Below, in pieces: positions 8,662-17,048 of a DNA stretch of 64,000 nt (positions within the stretch are counted from its first letter, which is position 1; each line of letters starts with the position of its first letter). The stretch lies in the NCBI RefSeq assembly GCF_011067745.1, contig NZ_JAAMPJ010000001.1:606829-670828 (forward strand). The letters are read 5' to 3'. A program made the position numbers and the translations under genes. The DNA is from Lentzea alba. GTDB taxonomy: Bacteria; Actinomycetota; Actinomycetes; Mycobacteriales; Pseudonocardiaceae. The notes under the pieces are model-generated. The model was not told the DNA's origin, did not search any database, and worked only from the letters and a program-made list of their open reading frames with translations.

Positions 8662-8978
8662 GGCAGGATCCCTCCGAACGCGTTCCGGTTCTCGGTGTCC
8701 GCGGCGATGTACCGGTCAGCGACCTCGATGAGGGCCTTCTGCGCCAGTTCGAGGTTCTCCTCGTTCCGGGCGAACACGTTCAGGAGCATCGACCGCGTGC
8801 CGGCCCACTCGCCGTGCGCCTCGTAGACCTCGACGTCCCCGGCGAACGCCCGGCCGTCCAGCTGCTCGGTCTGGGCGATCTTGCCTCTGGCGGTGTGCGT
8901 GTGATCGATGAGCTTGCCGATGTCGTGCTTCGCCGTGTGCTTCAAACCCTCTGGTTCGGCGTGGAATCCCGTGCCCAT
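8658..8978 (-). CDS. EspC/WXG100-like type VII secretion target
   Basis: 106 residues, all helical. It has HGEW in the middle and ends with RYIAAD, matching the Y-x-x-x-D/E type VII export signal. Size and layout match the EspC/ESX-1-associated family (PF10824). It is the first gene of the three-gene operon, with a 4-base overlap to the WXG100-like gene; such pairs usually form the exported heterodimer. The ATG at 8978 begins the first plausible helix. Confidence 0.75.
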   Translation of the reverse strand: MGTGFHAEPEGLKHTAKHDIGKLIDHTHTARGKIAQTEQLDGRAFAGDVEVYEAHGEWAGTRSMLLNVFARNEENLELAQKALIEVADRYIAADTENRNAFGGILP

Positions 8979-9068
8979 CGTTCCCTTGTCCGTCTCAACT
9001 GATCTGCCGGCGCCAGGCTATGTCACCCTTTCGGGCGAAGATCGTCCGGTGCCGAAGTAACGCTCGGT

Positions 9069-9106
9069 GTCACCAATCTGTCAGCGGCCACTGACAACCT
9101 GGTGAC
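9069..9106 (+). promoter_or_regulatory. Stem-loop abutting the start codon of the metzincin gene
   Basis: GTCACCA (9069-9075) pairs with TGGTGAC (9100-9106), and TGTCAG (9079-9084) with CTGACA (9091-9096), separated by a symmetric 3/3 internal loop and a 6-base terminal loop. The structure ends at the base before ATG 9107 and there is no clear Shine-Dalgarno sequence. It may be an operator or an RNA structure controlling initiation. Confidence 0.5.
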
Positions 9107-9649
9107 ATGGGGACACAGCGAACGTTCGCCGTGCTGATCTCCGCTCTGGTTTTGCTGGTAGCAGCGCCACTGACGGCAGCCGCCAACAGCTTCAGCCCGC
9201 ACGCGGACAACAAGGCACACAGCTTCTTCTTCGACGACGACCTGAGCTCGGCACAGAAGTCCGGCGTCGACTGGGCGCGCAAGAACTCGCTCGCACCAAC
9301 CGACATGACGACGAGCGTGAGCGCCAGATACACCACCAAGGTCGACGTGTGGGTGTACTCCACCTGGAACCCACCGGCAGACCTGAAGAACGCCTACGCG
9401 TGGGCAGGCTGCATCAAGCGCATCAACGCGGCCAAGTGCGAGCAGCACGAGCTCGTGATCAACAACAAGGTGCCGCACAGCAACTACAAGTCGCTCGGCT
9501 GCCACGAGATCGGCCACACCGTCGGCCTGGGCCACGCGTCGGGCAAGAACAGCTCGTACACCACGCCGAACCGCTCGTGCATGCGCGGAAACCCTGACCA
9601 CAACTACTACTCCACGCACGACAAGAACCACATCAACGGCGCCTACTGA
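9107..9649 (+). CDS. Small secreted metzincin-type zinc protease
   Basis: 180 residues with a Sec signal peptide (residues 1-26, cleavage after AAA). H133-E134-x-x-H137-x-x-G140-x-x-H143 (HEIGHTVGLGH) is the extended zinc-binding consensus of metzincins, and CMRG with Met159 is a candidate Met-turn. Four Cys in the mature part could form disulfides. The length is near that of snapalysin-type enzymes, but the third ligand is His rather than Asp and sequence outside the motif is not snapalysin-like, so the subfamily is open. The following lipoprotein gene begins at or just after this stop (TGATG). Confidence 0.8.
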   Translation: MGTQRTFAVLISALVLLVAAPLTAAANSFSPHADNKAHSFFFDDDLSSAQKSGVDWARKNSLAPTDMTTSVSARYTTKVDVWVYSTWNPPADLKNAYAWAGCIKRINAAKCEQHELVINNKVPHSNYKSLGCHEIGHTVGLGHASGKNSSYTTPNRSCMRGNPDHNYYSTHDKNHINGAY

Positions 9650-9660
9650 TGAGGATTCAC

Positions 9661-10260
9661 ATGCGCACCATGTTGTTGGTGGGCGCCGCCGCACTGGCGC
9701 TCACCGCATGTTCGTCGACACCGGCCGCCAGCCCTGATTTCTGGAACGCCCACACCGTCGAAGGCTCGATGCCGGACGAACCGGAAACCGTCGAGCAGCT
9801 GGCCTCGCAGTCGCAGCTGGTGGTGCTAGGCACCATCAACGGCGTCGCGGAGGGCAAGGAGTACACCGACCCAGGCAAGCCGGCCCACCGCACGTCGAAC
9901 GTGGCGATCCAGGTGGACAAGTCGAGCAAGCCCGGCGTCGCCAAGGCCGTCGTGGAGTTCTCCCGGCAGCCCGAGACGACCCTCTCGGACGTGGCCTCGG
10001 GCCTGCCGAAGGGCAAGTACGTCTTCTACCTGCAGCACTGGTACGACGGCCCGGACGGCCCCGTGTACGCCTGCACGTCCGTCGGCATGTGCGTAGTGGG
10101 CATCGACAACGGCACCATCGCGACGCCACGTGATCCCGGTCTGTCCGAGGACATGCGCTCGGAGGGACGCGTGCCCATGAAGAACCAGGCACCGTCGCCG
10201 AACGGCCTGACGGTGGACCAGATCTTCACCGACAGCGCGGCCGCGGTCCCCGCCGCCTGA
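9661..10260 (+). CDS. Lipoprotein of unknown function downstream of the metzincin
   Basis: About 199 residues from the ATG at 9661, supported by GAGG 6 bases upstream; an in-frame ATG at 9649 overlapping the metzincin stop would add MRIH. The lipobox is LTAC. The mature protein begins with a Ser/Ala-rich spacer, then a beta-rich domain (QSQLVVLGTINGV, TSNVAIQVDKSS) with VYACTSVGMCVVG holding two Cys. No family recognised. Co-transcription with the protease suggests an inhibitor, chaperone or partner, but nothing in the sequence proves it. Confidence 0.75.
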   Translation: MRTMLLVGAAALALTACSSTPAASPDFWNAHTVEGSMPDEPETVEQLASQSQLVVLGTINGVAEGKEYTDPGKPAHRTSNVAIQVDKSSKPGVAKAVVEFSRQPETTLSDVASGLPKGKYVFYLQHWYDGPDGPVYACTSVGMCVVGIDNGTIATPRDPGLSEDMRSEGRVPMKNQAPSPNGLTVDQIFTDSAAAVPAA

Positions 10261-10310
10261 CAACGCGACGGCGTAGCCGAGCAGTCCACCCCTTCGCTGA
10301 GCAAGCGAGC

Positions 10311-10351
10311 CCGGCGGTGGGGCCCCGTCACGAGTGACGGGCCCCACCGCC
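10311..10351. terminator. Two-way terminator hairpin
   Basis: A nearly perfect inverted repeat: CCGGCGGTGGGGCCCCGTCA on the left and TGACGGGCCCCACCGCCGG on the right, with one bulged base and a short GAG-containing loop. It lies between two convergent genes ending at 10260 and 10413. Confidence 0.7.
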
Positions 10352-10412
10352 GGCGCAACTACGAAACAGGCGGCCGCCCAACGCAAGGCGACCAGCCACC
10401 AAGCCGCGACCG

Positions 10413-11381
10413 TCAGTACAACGCGGAAGCCAGGTTCCGCCGAGCCGCGGCCACCCGAGGATCATCGGCGGGGAACAGCTCGAACAACCCGACCAAGTGC
10501 TGCCGCACCTTGTCCCGGTCATCCCCGTAAACCCGCCGAACGGTGTCGACAAGCCGCCGGAATGCTTCCTCGACCTGCTGCAACGCCACCTGAGCATCAG
10601 CAGCCGCGAGCTGAGCCTCAACGTCCTCCGGAGCAGCATCAGCCTTGGCGATCACCGCGGGGTCGACCCCCTCGGCCCGCTCAGCGAACCGAGCCTGCGC
10701 CAGCCCTTCCTTGGCCAGCTCGTTCCCAGGCTCAGAGGCCAGAATCTCCGAGTAGTACCCCTGAGCGGCAACGTAGTCACCACGCTCGAAGGCCTCCTCG
10801 GCGGCAACGATCCGAGGATCCTCGATCGGCTCCTCTTCAACAGCCCCAGGGACCTCCCCCGCCCGAGCCTCGCCGGCCCGAATCCCCGGCAGCCGGTCCC
10901 GCAACGCGTCCAGCAACCGGGCGATCCACGCCGACAGCTCGGCGTCGGCGAGCGGCCCGGCGAAAGCGTCGATGGGCTGACCAGCGGCGACGGCCACCAC
11001 AGTCGGCACGGACTGGACGCCGAACGCCTGGCCGATCCGGGGCGCGGCCTCCAGGTCGACCCGCGCGAGGATCCACGCGCCGCCGGAAGCCGAGGCGAAA
11101 CGGGTCAGCGAAGCGGCCAGCTGCTGCGACTCGGGGCTGTACGAGGCGCCCAGCAGCACCACCACGGGCACCTGCAGGGACTGCTCGACGACAGCCTGGA
11201 ACGACGCCTCCGTGACATCCACGATCCAAGGCGCGGTGCCGTTGTCGGCACCAGGAGAAGCAGGAGGCGCGACGGCGGCCTGACGGGCGGCGTCGGCGCG
11301 CGCCTTCAGGGCACCGAGATCGACGGCGCCCGAGAGCGCGGCGGACAGTGCGGCGGTCTTGCGAGGATCAGGCCTTGTCAC
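10413..11381 (-). CDS. Thioredoxin-fold/TPR protein (CnoX/YbbN-like) without redox cysteines
   Basis: 322 residues from the GTG at 11381, which overlaps the upstream stop by 4 bases; an ATG at 11390 is an alternative. Residues about 45-160 have a thioredoxin fold (VPVVVLLGASYSPESQQL, then IGQAFGVQSVPTVVAVAAGQ with the cis-Pro). The place of the CxxC motif is occupied by SYSPES, so the domain cannot be a classical oxidoreductase. The C-terminal 130 residues are TPR-like helices (AAEEAFERGDYVAAQGYYSEIL). This layout matches CnoX/YbbN, a chaperone-holdase that hands clients to GroEL or DnaK. Confidence 0.85.
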   Translation of the reverse strand: MTRPDPRKTAALSAALSGAVDLGALKARADAARQAAVAPPASPGADNGTAPWIVDVTEASFQAVVEQSLQVPVVVLLGASYSPESQQLAASLTRFASASGGAWILARVDLEAAPRIGQAFGVQSVPTVVAVAAGQPIDAFAGPLADAELSAWIARLLDALRDRLPGIRAGEARAGEVPGAVEEEPIEDPRIVAAEEAFERGDYVAAQGYYSEILASEPGNELAKEGLAQARFAERAEGVDPAVIAKADAAPEDVEAQLAAADAQVALQQVEEAFRRLVDTVRRVYGDDRDKVRQHLVGLFELFPADDPRVAAARRNLASALY

Positions 11382-12211
11382 GTGTTCCATCCTGGCACGG
11401 CTAGTTCCCGGACCGGGTCCAGGGCCATCGGGTTGACGCGCATCGCCTCGTTGGCCGAAGCGATGCGTAGAGCGAGCGGTGTCATCAAGTCGATGAACCG
11501 CGACGTCGGACCGGCGCCCAACGCCTCCCAAGGTGCGGCGGCGGCCATGTCGGTCGCGCGCTCCACCGCGGCGAGGTCACCGGGCAGGTCCGCAACGGCG
11601 TCCCACTCCTCGACAGTCCAACCACGCGCGGCACGCATGTATGCCGGATCGAGGGAATGCTCACGCGCGTAGAGCGCAAGCGCTTGGCACGGTCCCACAC
11701 CATGGGTCACGAGCGCAGCTACATGGCCGTCTCCGCGGGCCTCACGCAAGATCGTGCACGCATGCCACAACGCCAAATGCGGCTCAACGGGCCATGGCAA
11801 CGCACGGTTCGCGGCCGCCAACGGACGTCCCGCAACGGGAGCGGCCAACGCAGCCTCACGGGCCAAGGAAGCAGCCTCGTGTATTTCAGGCGTGTCGACG
11901 TCGCCCAACAAACGACGCAACGCCCCGTCCACGCCCTCAAGTCGTACGCGCAAGTACGAGGAAGGTGAGGCGACCGCCCACGCGTCTGGCAGAGCGCGCG
12001 CGACCATGCGTGGCGCGAAGTTGTAGAAAACGGCCGTCACGAGCTCCGGCGACGCGGCGCCCAAAGGTGCCGCGCGCATGCCGAAGTACCCCATCCACCC
12101 GCCCTTGCAGCCCAGCGCGTCGGTCGCCGCGCGGGATTCGGGCGTGAAGTACGTGACGTCGTGGTAAGGCTCGAACCTCAACCACAGTTGCCTCGCGTCC
12201 ACGCCCGACAC
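11378..12211 (-). CDS. SCO6745-family protein
   Basis: 277 residues from a GTG at 12211. RQLWLRFEPYHDVTYFTPE, GGWMGYFGMRAAPLG and FYNFAPRMVARALPDAW are hallmark blocks of the SCO6745 family, a conserved actinobacterial family of unknown function with a helix-rich fold. The central segment has CTILREARGDGHVAALVTHGVGPCQALAL; the recurrent RGDGH suggests a functional site. It precedes the thioredoxin/TPR gene by a 4-base overlap and follows the secreted beta-propeller gene by one base, so all three may be co-transcribed. Confidence 0.85.
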   Translation of the reverse strand: MSGVDARQLWLRFEPYHDVTYFTPESRAATDALGCKGGWMGYFGMRAAPLGAASPELVTAVFYNFAPRMVARALPDAWAVASPSSYLRVRLEGVDGALRRLLGDVDTPEIHEAASLAREAALAAPVAGRPLAAANRALPWPVEPHLALWHACTILREARGDGHVAALVTHGVGPCQALALYAREHSLDPAYMRAARGWTVEEWDAVADLPGDLAAVERATDMAAAAPWEALGAGPTSRFIDLMTPLALRIASANEAMRVNPMALDPVRELAVPGWNT

Positions 12212-12212
12212 G

Positions 12213-14015
12213 CTAACCCAGCGAACGTCTGTGCACGGATCCGCTCACCGTGCCGGCGTAGAGCGTTCGGCCATCCGAGGAGACGAGCAGCGACTCCACG
12301 CCACGTTCGACGTCCGGGCCGCCGAACACCGTCCACGAACGGCCTCCGTCCGACGACCGCAGCACGCCCTTGCTGGAGCCCTCGAACGAGATCGAGCCCA
12401 GGTACAGCACTCCGGACGGCGACATCGCGATCGCGGACAGCTGTTCAGCGGAAACGCCAGGTACCTCCACGAAAGAAGTCCCGTCGAACGACACGAACAC
12501 CGAGTTCTGCCCGACCGCCACGACGTGCCGGGAATCGCGCGGATCCACCAGCACCGAGTTCATCCGTCCTGGCAACACCTGCTTCACCGTCAGCCCGGCG
12601 TCGGTGGACCGGTACAGGCCACCGGCGTCCGCGAGCCAGATGCCACCAGCGTCCGCCGCAATCGTCTTGATCCCACGCAAAGGCGAATGCACCCGTTGCA
12701 CAAAGGACAGCCCACCGTCCAAAGACACGTAAAACGCGTTGACCAGGTAAGCACCCAGATAAACCCGACCAGGCACAACAGGGTCGAACACCAGAGAACG
12801 CGTGTTGCCCGGCATCTCGGCGTTGGTCACCCACGAACGACCACCGTCCAACGACCGTTCGACGAAAATCGTGTCCTGCGACCCGCGATACCCGTTCCGG
12901 CCGCGCAACACGACCCCGTCACGCGCCGCCAACGCCCCGATCCGGTTCCCGATGGCCGGCGGCGCGGACCCGTCGAAGTCCCACTCCTGCGCGACCACGG
13001 GCAGATCGGTCCGGTAGGACCCCTGCATCGTCCCGGCGATGATCGACCGCCCGGACACCGCCAGCGCCAACACGTGCGCCCCCGGCACTCCCACCCGCTT
13101 GAAGTGCTCGTGATCAGCGGTCGCGTAGACACCGCCGGACCCGTAGACCCACTGCCAGTCCGGCATGTCCGGGAAGCTGCCGATCTCGGTGTAGACGTCG
13201 ACGCGCTCCACCGCGTCGGTCCGCTTCCAGGTCGCACCCAGGTCCGCGCTGATGAAGTGCCCGTCCAACGTCTGCACCTGGATCCAGCCGTTCGCGGTGA
13301 TCCCGCCGTACAAGATCCACGACGACGTCCACGGCCCGGACACAGCACGCCAGGAAGCCCCGCGGTCGACGGACAGGTGCACCCCGCCGCTGAACTTGCG
13401 CGCCACCACGACGTCGCCGCGCGAGCTGATCTTGTCCGCCGGCACGTCGACCGAAGACCACTTCCCCGCCCGCAGCACGTGCACGACCCCGCCCGCGGCC
13501 ACGACGAGGTCCGAGCCCACCACCTGCACGTCCTCGGCGGAAGCAGGCGAGCCGGGCAGCAACGACCACGTCAGCCCGCCGACCCCGCGATAGACGCCTT
13601 CCGCGGAGGCCGCGTACGAGAACGCTCCCCCGAAAGCGACGTCCTGCACCTCGGAAGGCGTCCGCAGAGCCACCGAGAACGACAGACCGCCGTCCACGGA
13701 CCGCAGCACGGTCCCGGCACCGCCACCGCCCTCGTACCCGGCCACGAGCACGGTGTCCGGCCGCGCCGGATCAGCCGCCAGCGCGGCCCCGCGCATCTCC
13801 GGGAACGGCCGGCCCTGCCGCCAGCTGCGGCCCCGGTCGCCGGACCGGAACACCTGCTGGCCCGCGCCGGGCAACACGTAGGCGACGTCCTTGGCGAACG
13901 CCAGGTATCCGCCCGCTCCGTTCGGGCCGATGTTGTCCCACCTGGTGGACGGTCCGGCGTGCGCGGACGGAACGACCGCCAGCACCGCGGCCAGCAGAGC
14001 GATCATGAATCTCAC
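12213..14015 (-). CDS. Secreted beta-propeller with BNR/Asp-box repeats
   Basis: 600 residues with a signal peptide ending at SAHA (about residue 20). At least seven Asp-box-like repeats (S-x-D-x-G-x-S/T-W/F) are spread along the chain, for example RSGDRGRSW, RSVDGGLSF, LSVDRGASW, RSLDGGRSW, VSLDGGLSF and RSSDGGRSW. This is the pattern of a sialidase or Vps10-type propeller, probably two stacked domains. The catalytic Arg triad of sialidases is not evident, so glycan or protein binding is likelier than hydrolysis. The start at 14015 is immediately followed by the signal peptide. Confidence 0.85.
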   Translation of the reverse strand: MRFMIALLAAVLAVVPSAHAGPSTRWDNIGPNGAGGYLAFAKDVAYVLPGAGQQVFRSGDRGRSWRQGRPFPEMRGAALAADPARPDTVLVAGYEGGGGAGTVLRSVDGGLSFSVALRTPSEVQDVAFGGAFSYAASAEGVYRGVGGLTWSLLPGSPASAEDVQVVGSDLVVAAGGVVHVLRAGKWSSVDVPADKISSRGDVVVARKFSGGVHLSVDRGASWRAVSGPWTSSWILYGGITANGWIQVQTLDGHFISADLGATWKRTDAVERVDVYTEIGSFPDMPDWQWVYGSGGVYATADHEHFKRVGVPGAHVLALAVSGRSIIAGTMQGSYRTDLPVVAQEWDFDGSAPPAIGNRIGALAARDGVVLRGRNGYRGSQDTIFVERSLDGGRSWVTNAEMPGNTRSLVFDPVVPGRVYLGAYLVNAFYVSLDGGLSFVQRVHSPLRGIKTIAADAGGIWLADAGGLYRSTDAGLTVKQVLPGRMNSVLVDPRDSRHVVAVGQNSVFVSFDGTSFVEVPGVSAEQLSAIAMSPSGVLYLGSISFEGSSKGVLRSSDGGRSWTVFGGPDVERGVESLLVSSDGRTLYAGTVSGSVHRRSLG

Positions 14016-14063
14016 GGGTGCGCCTCCGCTCGTCGATCGGGACGAAAAGCGGCGGCCCGGAGA

Positions 14064-14369
14064 TCATGGCGTGTCGGAGAGGTGCTCCTCAACCCGTTGC
14101 ACCTTGGCCGTCAGCTGACCGGTGTAGCCGGGCCGGATGTCCGCCTTGAGCACGAGGGACACCCGCGGGGCGCTGGCCTGCACGACCTCCGTCGCGCGCT
14201 TGACCACGGCCATCACCTCGTCCCACTCCCCCTCGATCAAGGTGAACATCGCGTTCGTCTCGTTGGGCAGGCCGGACTCCCGCACGACCCGGATCGCCTC
14301 GGCGACCGCCTTCGCCACGCTTCCCGAGGAGTCCGAACCGGACGGAGCGACGCTGAACGCGACAAGCAC
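14064..14369 (-). CDS. MTH1187-type thiamine-binding protein (UPF0045)
   Basis: 101 residues from the GTG at 14369, selected because AGGAGG lies 6 bases upstream. [51 protein letters not shown] and the C-terminal [13 protein letters not shown] are typical of the MTH1187/YkoF-type ferredoxin-fold family, which binds thiamine or related pyrimidines. It is cytoplasmic. It is transcribed divergently from a MarR regulator 50 bases away; the shared promoter suggests the regulator acts on it. Confidence 0.88.
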   Translation of the reverse strand: MLVAFSVAPSGSDSSGSVAKAVAEAIRVVRESGLPNETNAMFTLIEGEWDEVMAVVKRATEVVQASAPRVSLVLKADIRPGYTGQLTAKVQRVEEHLSDTP

Positions 14370-14395
14370 ACGAACCTCCTGATGATCCTCTGGCG

Positions 14396-14407
14396 TACTG
14401 ACTGGTA
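14396..14407. promoter_or_regulatory. Operator-like site TACTGACTGGTA between thiamine-binding and MarR genes
   Basis: TACT-N4-GGTA lies in the 50-base divergent gap, 13 bases before the MarR start. It fits a MarR operator, but it also matches the core found upstream of ccr, the thiolase/epimerase pair and the double dehydrogenase, so the cognate regulator is uncertain. Confidence 0.4.
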
Positions 14408-14419
14408 GCTTCGGTCCCC

Positions 14420-14917
14420 ATGACACCGCTGCCGTTCGATCCGATCGCCCGCGCGGCCGACCTGTGGGACGAGCGCGTCGGTTCGGCGACGTCGATGGCC
14501 GCCGTCACGAGCGTCATGCGTGTCCAGCAAATCATCCAGTCCGCCGTGGACGCAGCCCTCAAACCGCACGGGCTCACGTTCGCGCGCTACGAGGCGTTGG
14601 TGCTGCTCTACTTCTCCCGCAAGGGCGCGCTGCCGATGCGCGTCATGGGCGAGCGCCTGCAGCTGCACCCCACGAGCGTCACGAACATCGTCGACCGGCT
14701 GGAGAGCGACGGCCTGGTCCGCCGCACGCCGCACCCGACCGACCGCCGCACCACGCTGGTGGAGATCACCGACGCCGGCCTGAAGCGCCGCGAGGACGCG
14801 ACCGCGGCCGTCGTCGAGGTCAACCTGGGGCTCAAGGGCCTGACGGACCGGCAGACCGAGCAGCTCACCGATCTGCTCGCCAAGGTCCGCCGGGCGAGCG
14901 GCGACTTCGAGGACTGA
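14420..14917 (+). CDS. MarR-family transcriptional regulator
   Basis: 165 residues. The helix-turn-helix [30 protein letters not shown] is followed by the wing [17 protein letters not shown]; the D-x-R-R-x wing signature is characteristic of MarR. N- and C-terminal helices ([37 protein letters not shown]) provide dimerisation. It probably controls its own gene and the divergent thiamine-binding gene. Ligand unknown. Confidence 0.88.
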   Translation: MTPLPFDPIARAADLWDERVGSATSMAAVTSVMRVQQIIQSAVDAALKPHGLTFARYEALVLLYFSRKGALPMRVMGERLQLHPTSVTNIVDRLESDGLVRRTPHPTDRRTTLVEITDAGLKRREDATAAVVEVNLGLKGLTDRQTEQLTDLLAKVRRASGDFED

Positions 14918-14949
14918 AATCCGGTTGAGCGCGCCGCGATGATGGTCCC

Positions 14950-15999
14950 GTGACGGAACGGTCGATCATCGCGTTGGTCAGCGCCCCCAGCGCCCCCAGC
15001 GGGTTCGCGGGCCGCACCGACGCCATCGGGGTCTCCTCACCGTTCTGGAACCAGGTCCACGAGGTCAACGAGAAGCTCGAACAGCTTCTCGGCGTGCCCA
15101 CGAGCGTCCTGCGGCTGGTCTCCGTCGAGAACGGCAGGTCGCCCGCCGGCGGCCTGGTCACCTACCACGTCGAAGCACACGGCGAACCCGACCGCACGCA
15201 CCTGCACCCAGCCGACGAACCCGAGCCCGACGCCGAACACCGCCAGGAGTGGGCACGCAGGGGCGGCCCGGCCGAACTGGTCGCCTGGGCCGACACCCAG
15301 GTCGAACGCACCGGCCCACCCGTCCAGATGCGCACGTGGAACCTGTCGAGCGTGCACCAGCTGCCCACCGCGAACGGACCGGTGTGGCTCAAGGCGGTAC
15401 CGCCGTTCTTCGCCGACGAGGGCATGCTGATCAAGACGGTCGCCGCGCACGACCCGGCACTCGTCCCCGGCCTGATCGCGTCCGCACCGCACCGCGTGCT
15501 GCTGCGCGACGAACCGGGCGGGTCCGGCTGGCCGCTCGAACCCGAGTACGTCGAGGACGTCGTGCCGCGCTGGGTAGCCGTGCAGCACGCACTGGCCGGC
15601 GAGCCCCTGGTGCGCCCGACTCCGGTGCCGATGCCGGACTTCGGCCTGCCCGACACGCTGCTGCACGGCGACTTCCACCCCGGCAACTGGCGAGCCAACG
15701 GCAAGATCATCGACTGGTCCGACGCCTCCTGGGGCCACCCGGCGCTCGACGTCTGCCGGCTGCTCGAAGTCGCACGGCCCGAGCACCACGAGCTGATCAG
15801 TCGCGTGTGGACGGAGGCCTGGCTGCGCCACCGTCCGCAAAGCCGTCCGCGCGAGGCACTGGAGGTCGCCCAGCGTGCCTACCTGCTGCACAGCGCGGTG
15901 AAGATCCAGGAGTTCCTGGACAACATCGAGGAATCAGAGCGGATCTACCACCTCGGTGGCGTGGAGATCGAGCTCAGGACCATCAGGGAGCTCCGATGA
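14950..15999 (+). CDS. Aminoglycoside phosphotransferase-fold protein, copy 1
   Basis: 349 residues from a GTG. The second half carries kinase-like APH motifs: HGDFHPGNWR (catalytic Asp in the Brenner-type H-G-D-x-x-x-x-N) and IDWSDASWGHPALDVCRL (metal-binding Asp). The N-terminal half includes TWNLSSVHQLPTANGPVWLKAVPPFF, the beta hairpin and Lys that orient ATP. It probably phosphorylates a small molecule; the substrate may or may not be an aminoglycoside. It overlaps the following paralogue by 4 bases. Confidence 0.82.
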   Translation: MTERSIIALVSAPSAPSGFAGRTDAIGVSSPFWNQVHEVNEKLEQLLGVPTSVLRLVSVENGRSPAGGLVTYHVEAHGEPDRTHLHPADEPEPDAEHRQEWARRGGPAELVAWADTQVERTGPPVQMRTWNLSSVHQLPTANGPVWLKAVPPFFADEGMLIKTVAAHDPALVPGLIASAPHRVLLRDEPGGSGWPLEPEYVEDVVPRWVAVQHALAGEPLVRPTPVPMPDFGLPDTLLHGDFHPGNWRANGKIIDWSDASWGHPALDVCRLLEVARPEHHELISRVWTEAWLRHRPQSRPREALEVAQRAYLLHSAVKIQEFLDNIEESERIYHLGGVEIELRTIRELR

Positions 16000-17048
16000 T
16001 CGTCGACCGCCCGGACCGCTCGGTCATCGCCCTCGTCAGCACGCCCAGCGGTTTCGCCGGGCGCACCGACGTCATCCCGGTCGAGACGCCGAACTGGAAC
16101 CACGTCGAGCCGATCAACACCGCGCTGCGGGACCTCCTCGGCGTGCCGACCAGCGTGCTGCGCCTGGTGTCGGTCGAAGGCGGCCGCGTCCCGTTCGGCG
16201 GTGTCGTCACCTATCACGTGGAAGCGCACGGGGAACCGGACCGCTCGAAGCTGAAGCCCGCGACCGAGCCGGAGCCCGACGCCGAACACCGCCACCCGTG
16301 GGCACGCAAAGGCGGGCCGGCCGAGCTCGTCGAGTGGGCCGACACGGTGATCACCCGCACCGGACCGGCCGAGCAGATCAGGACCTGGAACCTGTCCAGC
16401 GTGCACCGGCTGCCCACCACGAACGGACCGGTGTGGCTGAAGGCCATCCCGCCGTTCTTCGCCGACGAGGGCGAGGTGATCAAGATGGTCGCCGCGCACG
16501 ACCCGACGCTGGTGCCCGAGGTGCTCGCCAGCGCGCCCGGCCGGGTGCTGCTCAGCCAGGCCGACGGCGGCAACTGCTGGCACCTGACCGAGGAGATGAT
16601 CGAGCGGGTCGTGCCGCGCTGGGTCGCGGTGCAGCACGCGCTCGCGGGTGAACCGCAGCTCACGCCGACCACGGTGCCGATGCCGTCGTTCGGCCTGCCG
16701 GACACGCTCACCCACGGCGACTTCCACGCGGGCAACTGGCGCGACAGCGGCGTGGTGATCGACTGGTCCGACGCGTGCTGGGGGCACCCGGCGCTGGACG
16801 CGTGCCGGCTCATCGAGTTCTTCCCGGACCAGCGCGACGTGATCAGCCGGGTGTGGAGCGAAGCCTGGCTCGCCCACCGCCCGGACAGCCGGCCGGTGCA
16901 GGCGCTCGAAGTCGGCCACCGCGCGTCACGCCTGCACAACGCCGTGAAGTACCAGGAGTTCCTGGACAACATCGAGCAGTCCGAGCGGATCTACCACGAA
17001 GGCGACCCGCAGGGAGAGCTCAGAGCTGTTCGGCGGCTGGTGCGGTAG
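15996..17048 (+). CDS. Aminoglycoside phosphotransferase-fold protein, copy 2
   Basis: 350 residues, tandem paralogue of the preceding gene with strong similarity over the full length: RSVIALVSTPSGFAGRTD, VLRLVSVEGGR, VTYHVEAHGEPDR and HGDFHAGNWR. The catalytic HGD-x4-N and IDWSDACWGHP motifs are intact. Translation is probably coupled to copy 1 through ATGA. Divergence in the middle (RVLLSQADGGNCWHL against RVLLRDEPGGSGWPL) suggests different substrates. The 3' end overlaps the convergent DUF3817 gene by 29 bases. Confidence 0.82.
   Translation: MIVDRPDRSVIALVSTPSGFAGRTDVIPVETPNWNHVEPINTALRDLLGVPTSVLRLVSVEGGRVPFGGVVTYHVEAHGEPDRSKLKPATEPEPDAEHRHPWARKGGPAELVEWADTVITRTGPAEQIRTWNLSSVHRLPTTNGPVWLKAIPPFFADEGEVIKMVAAHDPTLVPEVLASAPGRVLLSQADGGNCWHLTEEMIERVVPRWVAVQHALAGEPQLTPTTVPMPSFGLPDTLTHGDFHAGNWRDSGVVIDWSDACWGHPALDACRLIEFFPDQRDVISRVWSEAWLAHRPDSRPVQALEVGHRASRLHNAVKYQEFLDNIEQSERIYHEGDPQGELRAVRRLVR

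Noticed and set aside
7247..8978. Complete ESX secretion locus
   Set aside because: Only substrate-like and YbaB-like genes are present; no EccB, EccC, EccD or MycP genes in the window.
12231..14408. A 725-codon frame on the + strand opposite the beta-propeller
   Set aside because: Very rich in Arg, His, Pro and Gln with no motif; an antisense shadow common in GC-rich coding DNA. The minus frame has a signal peptide and regular Asp-box repeats.
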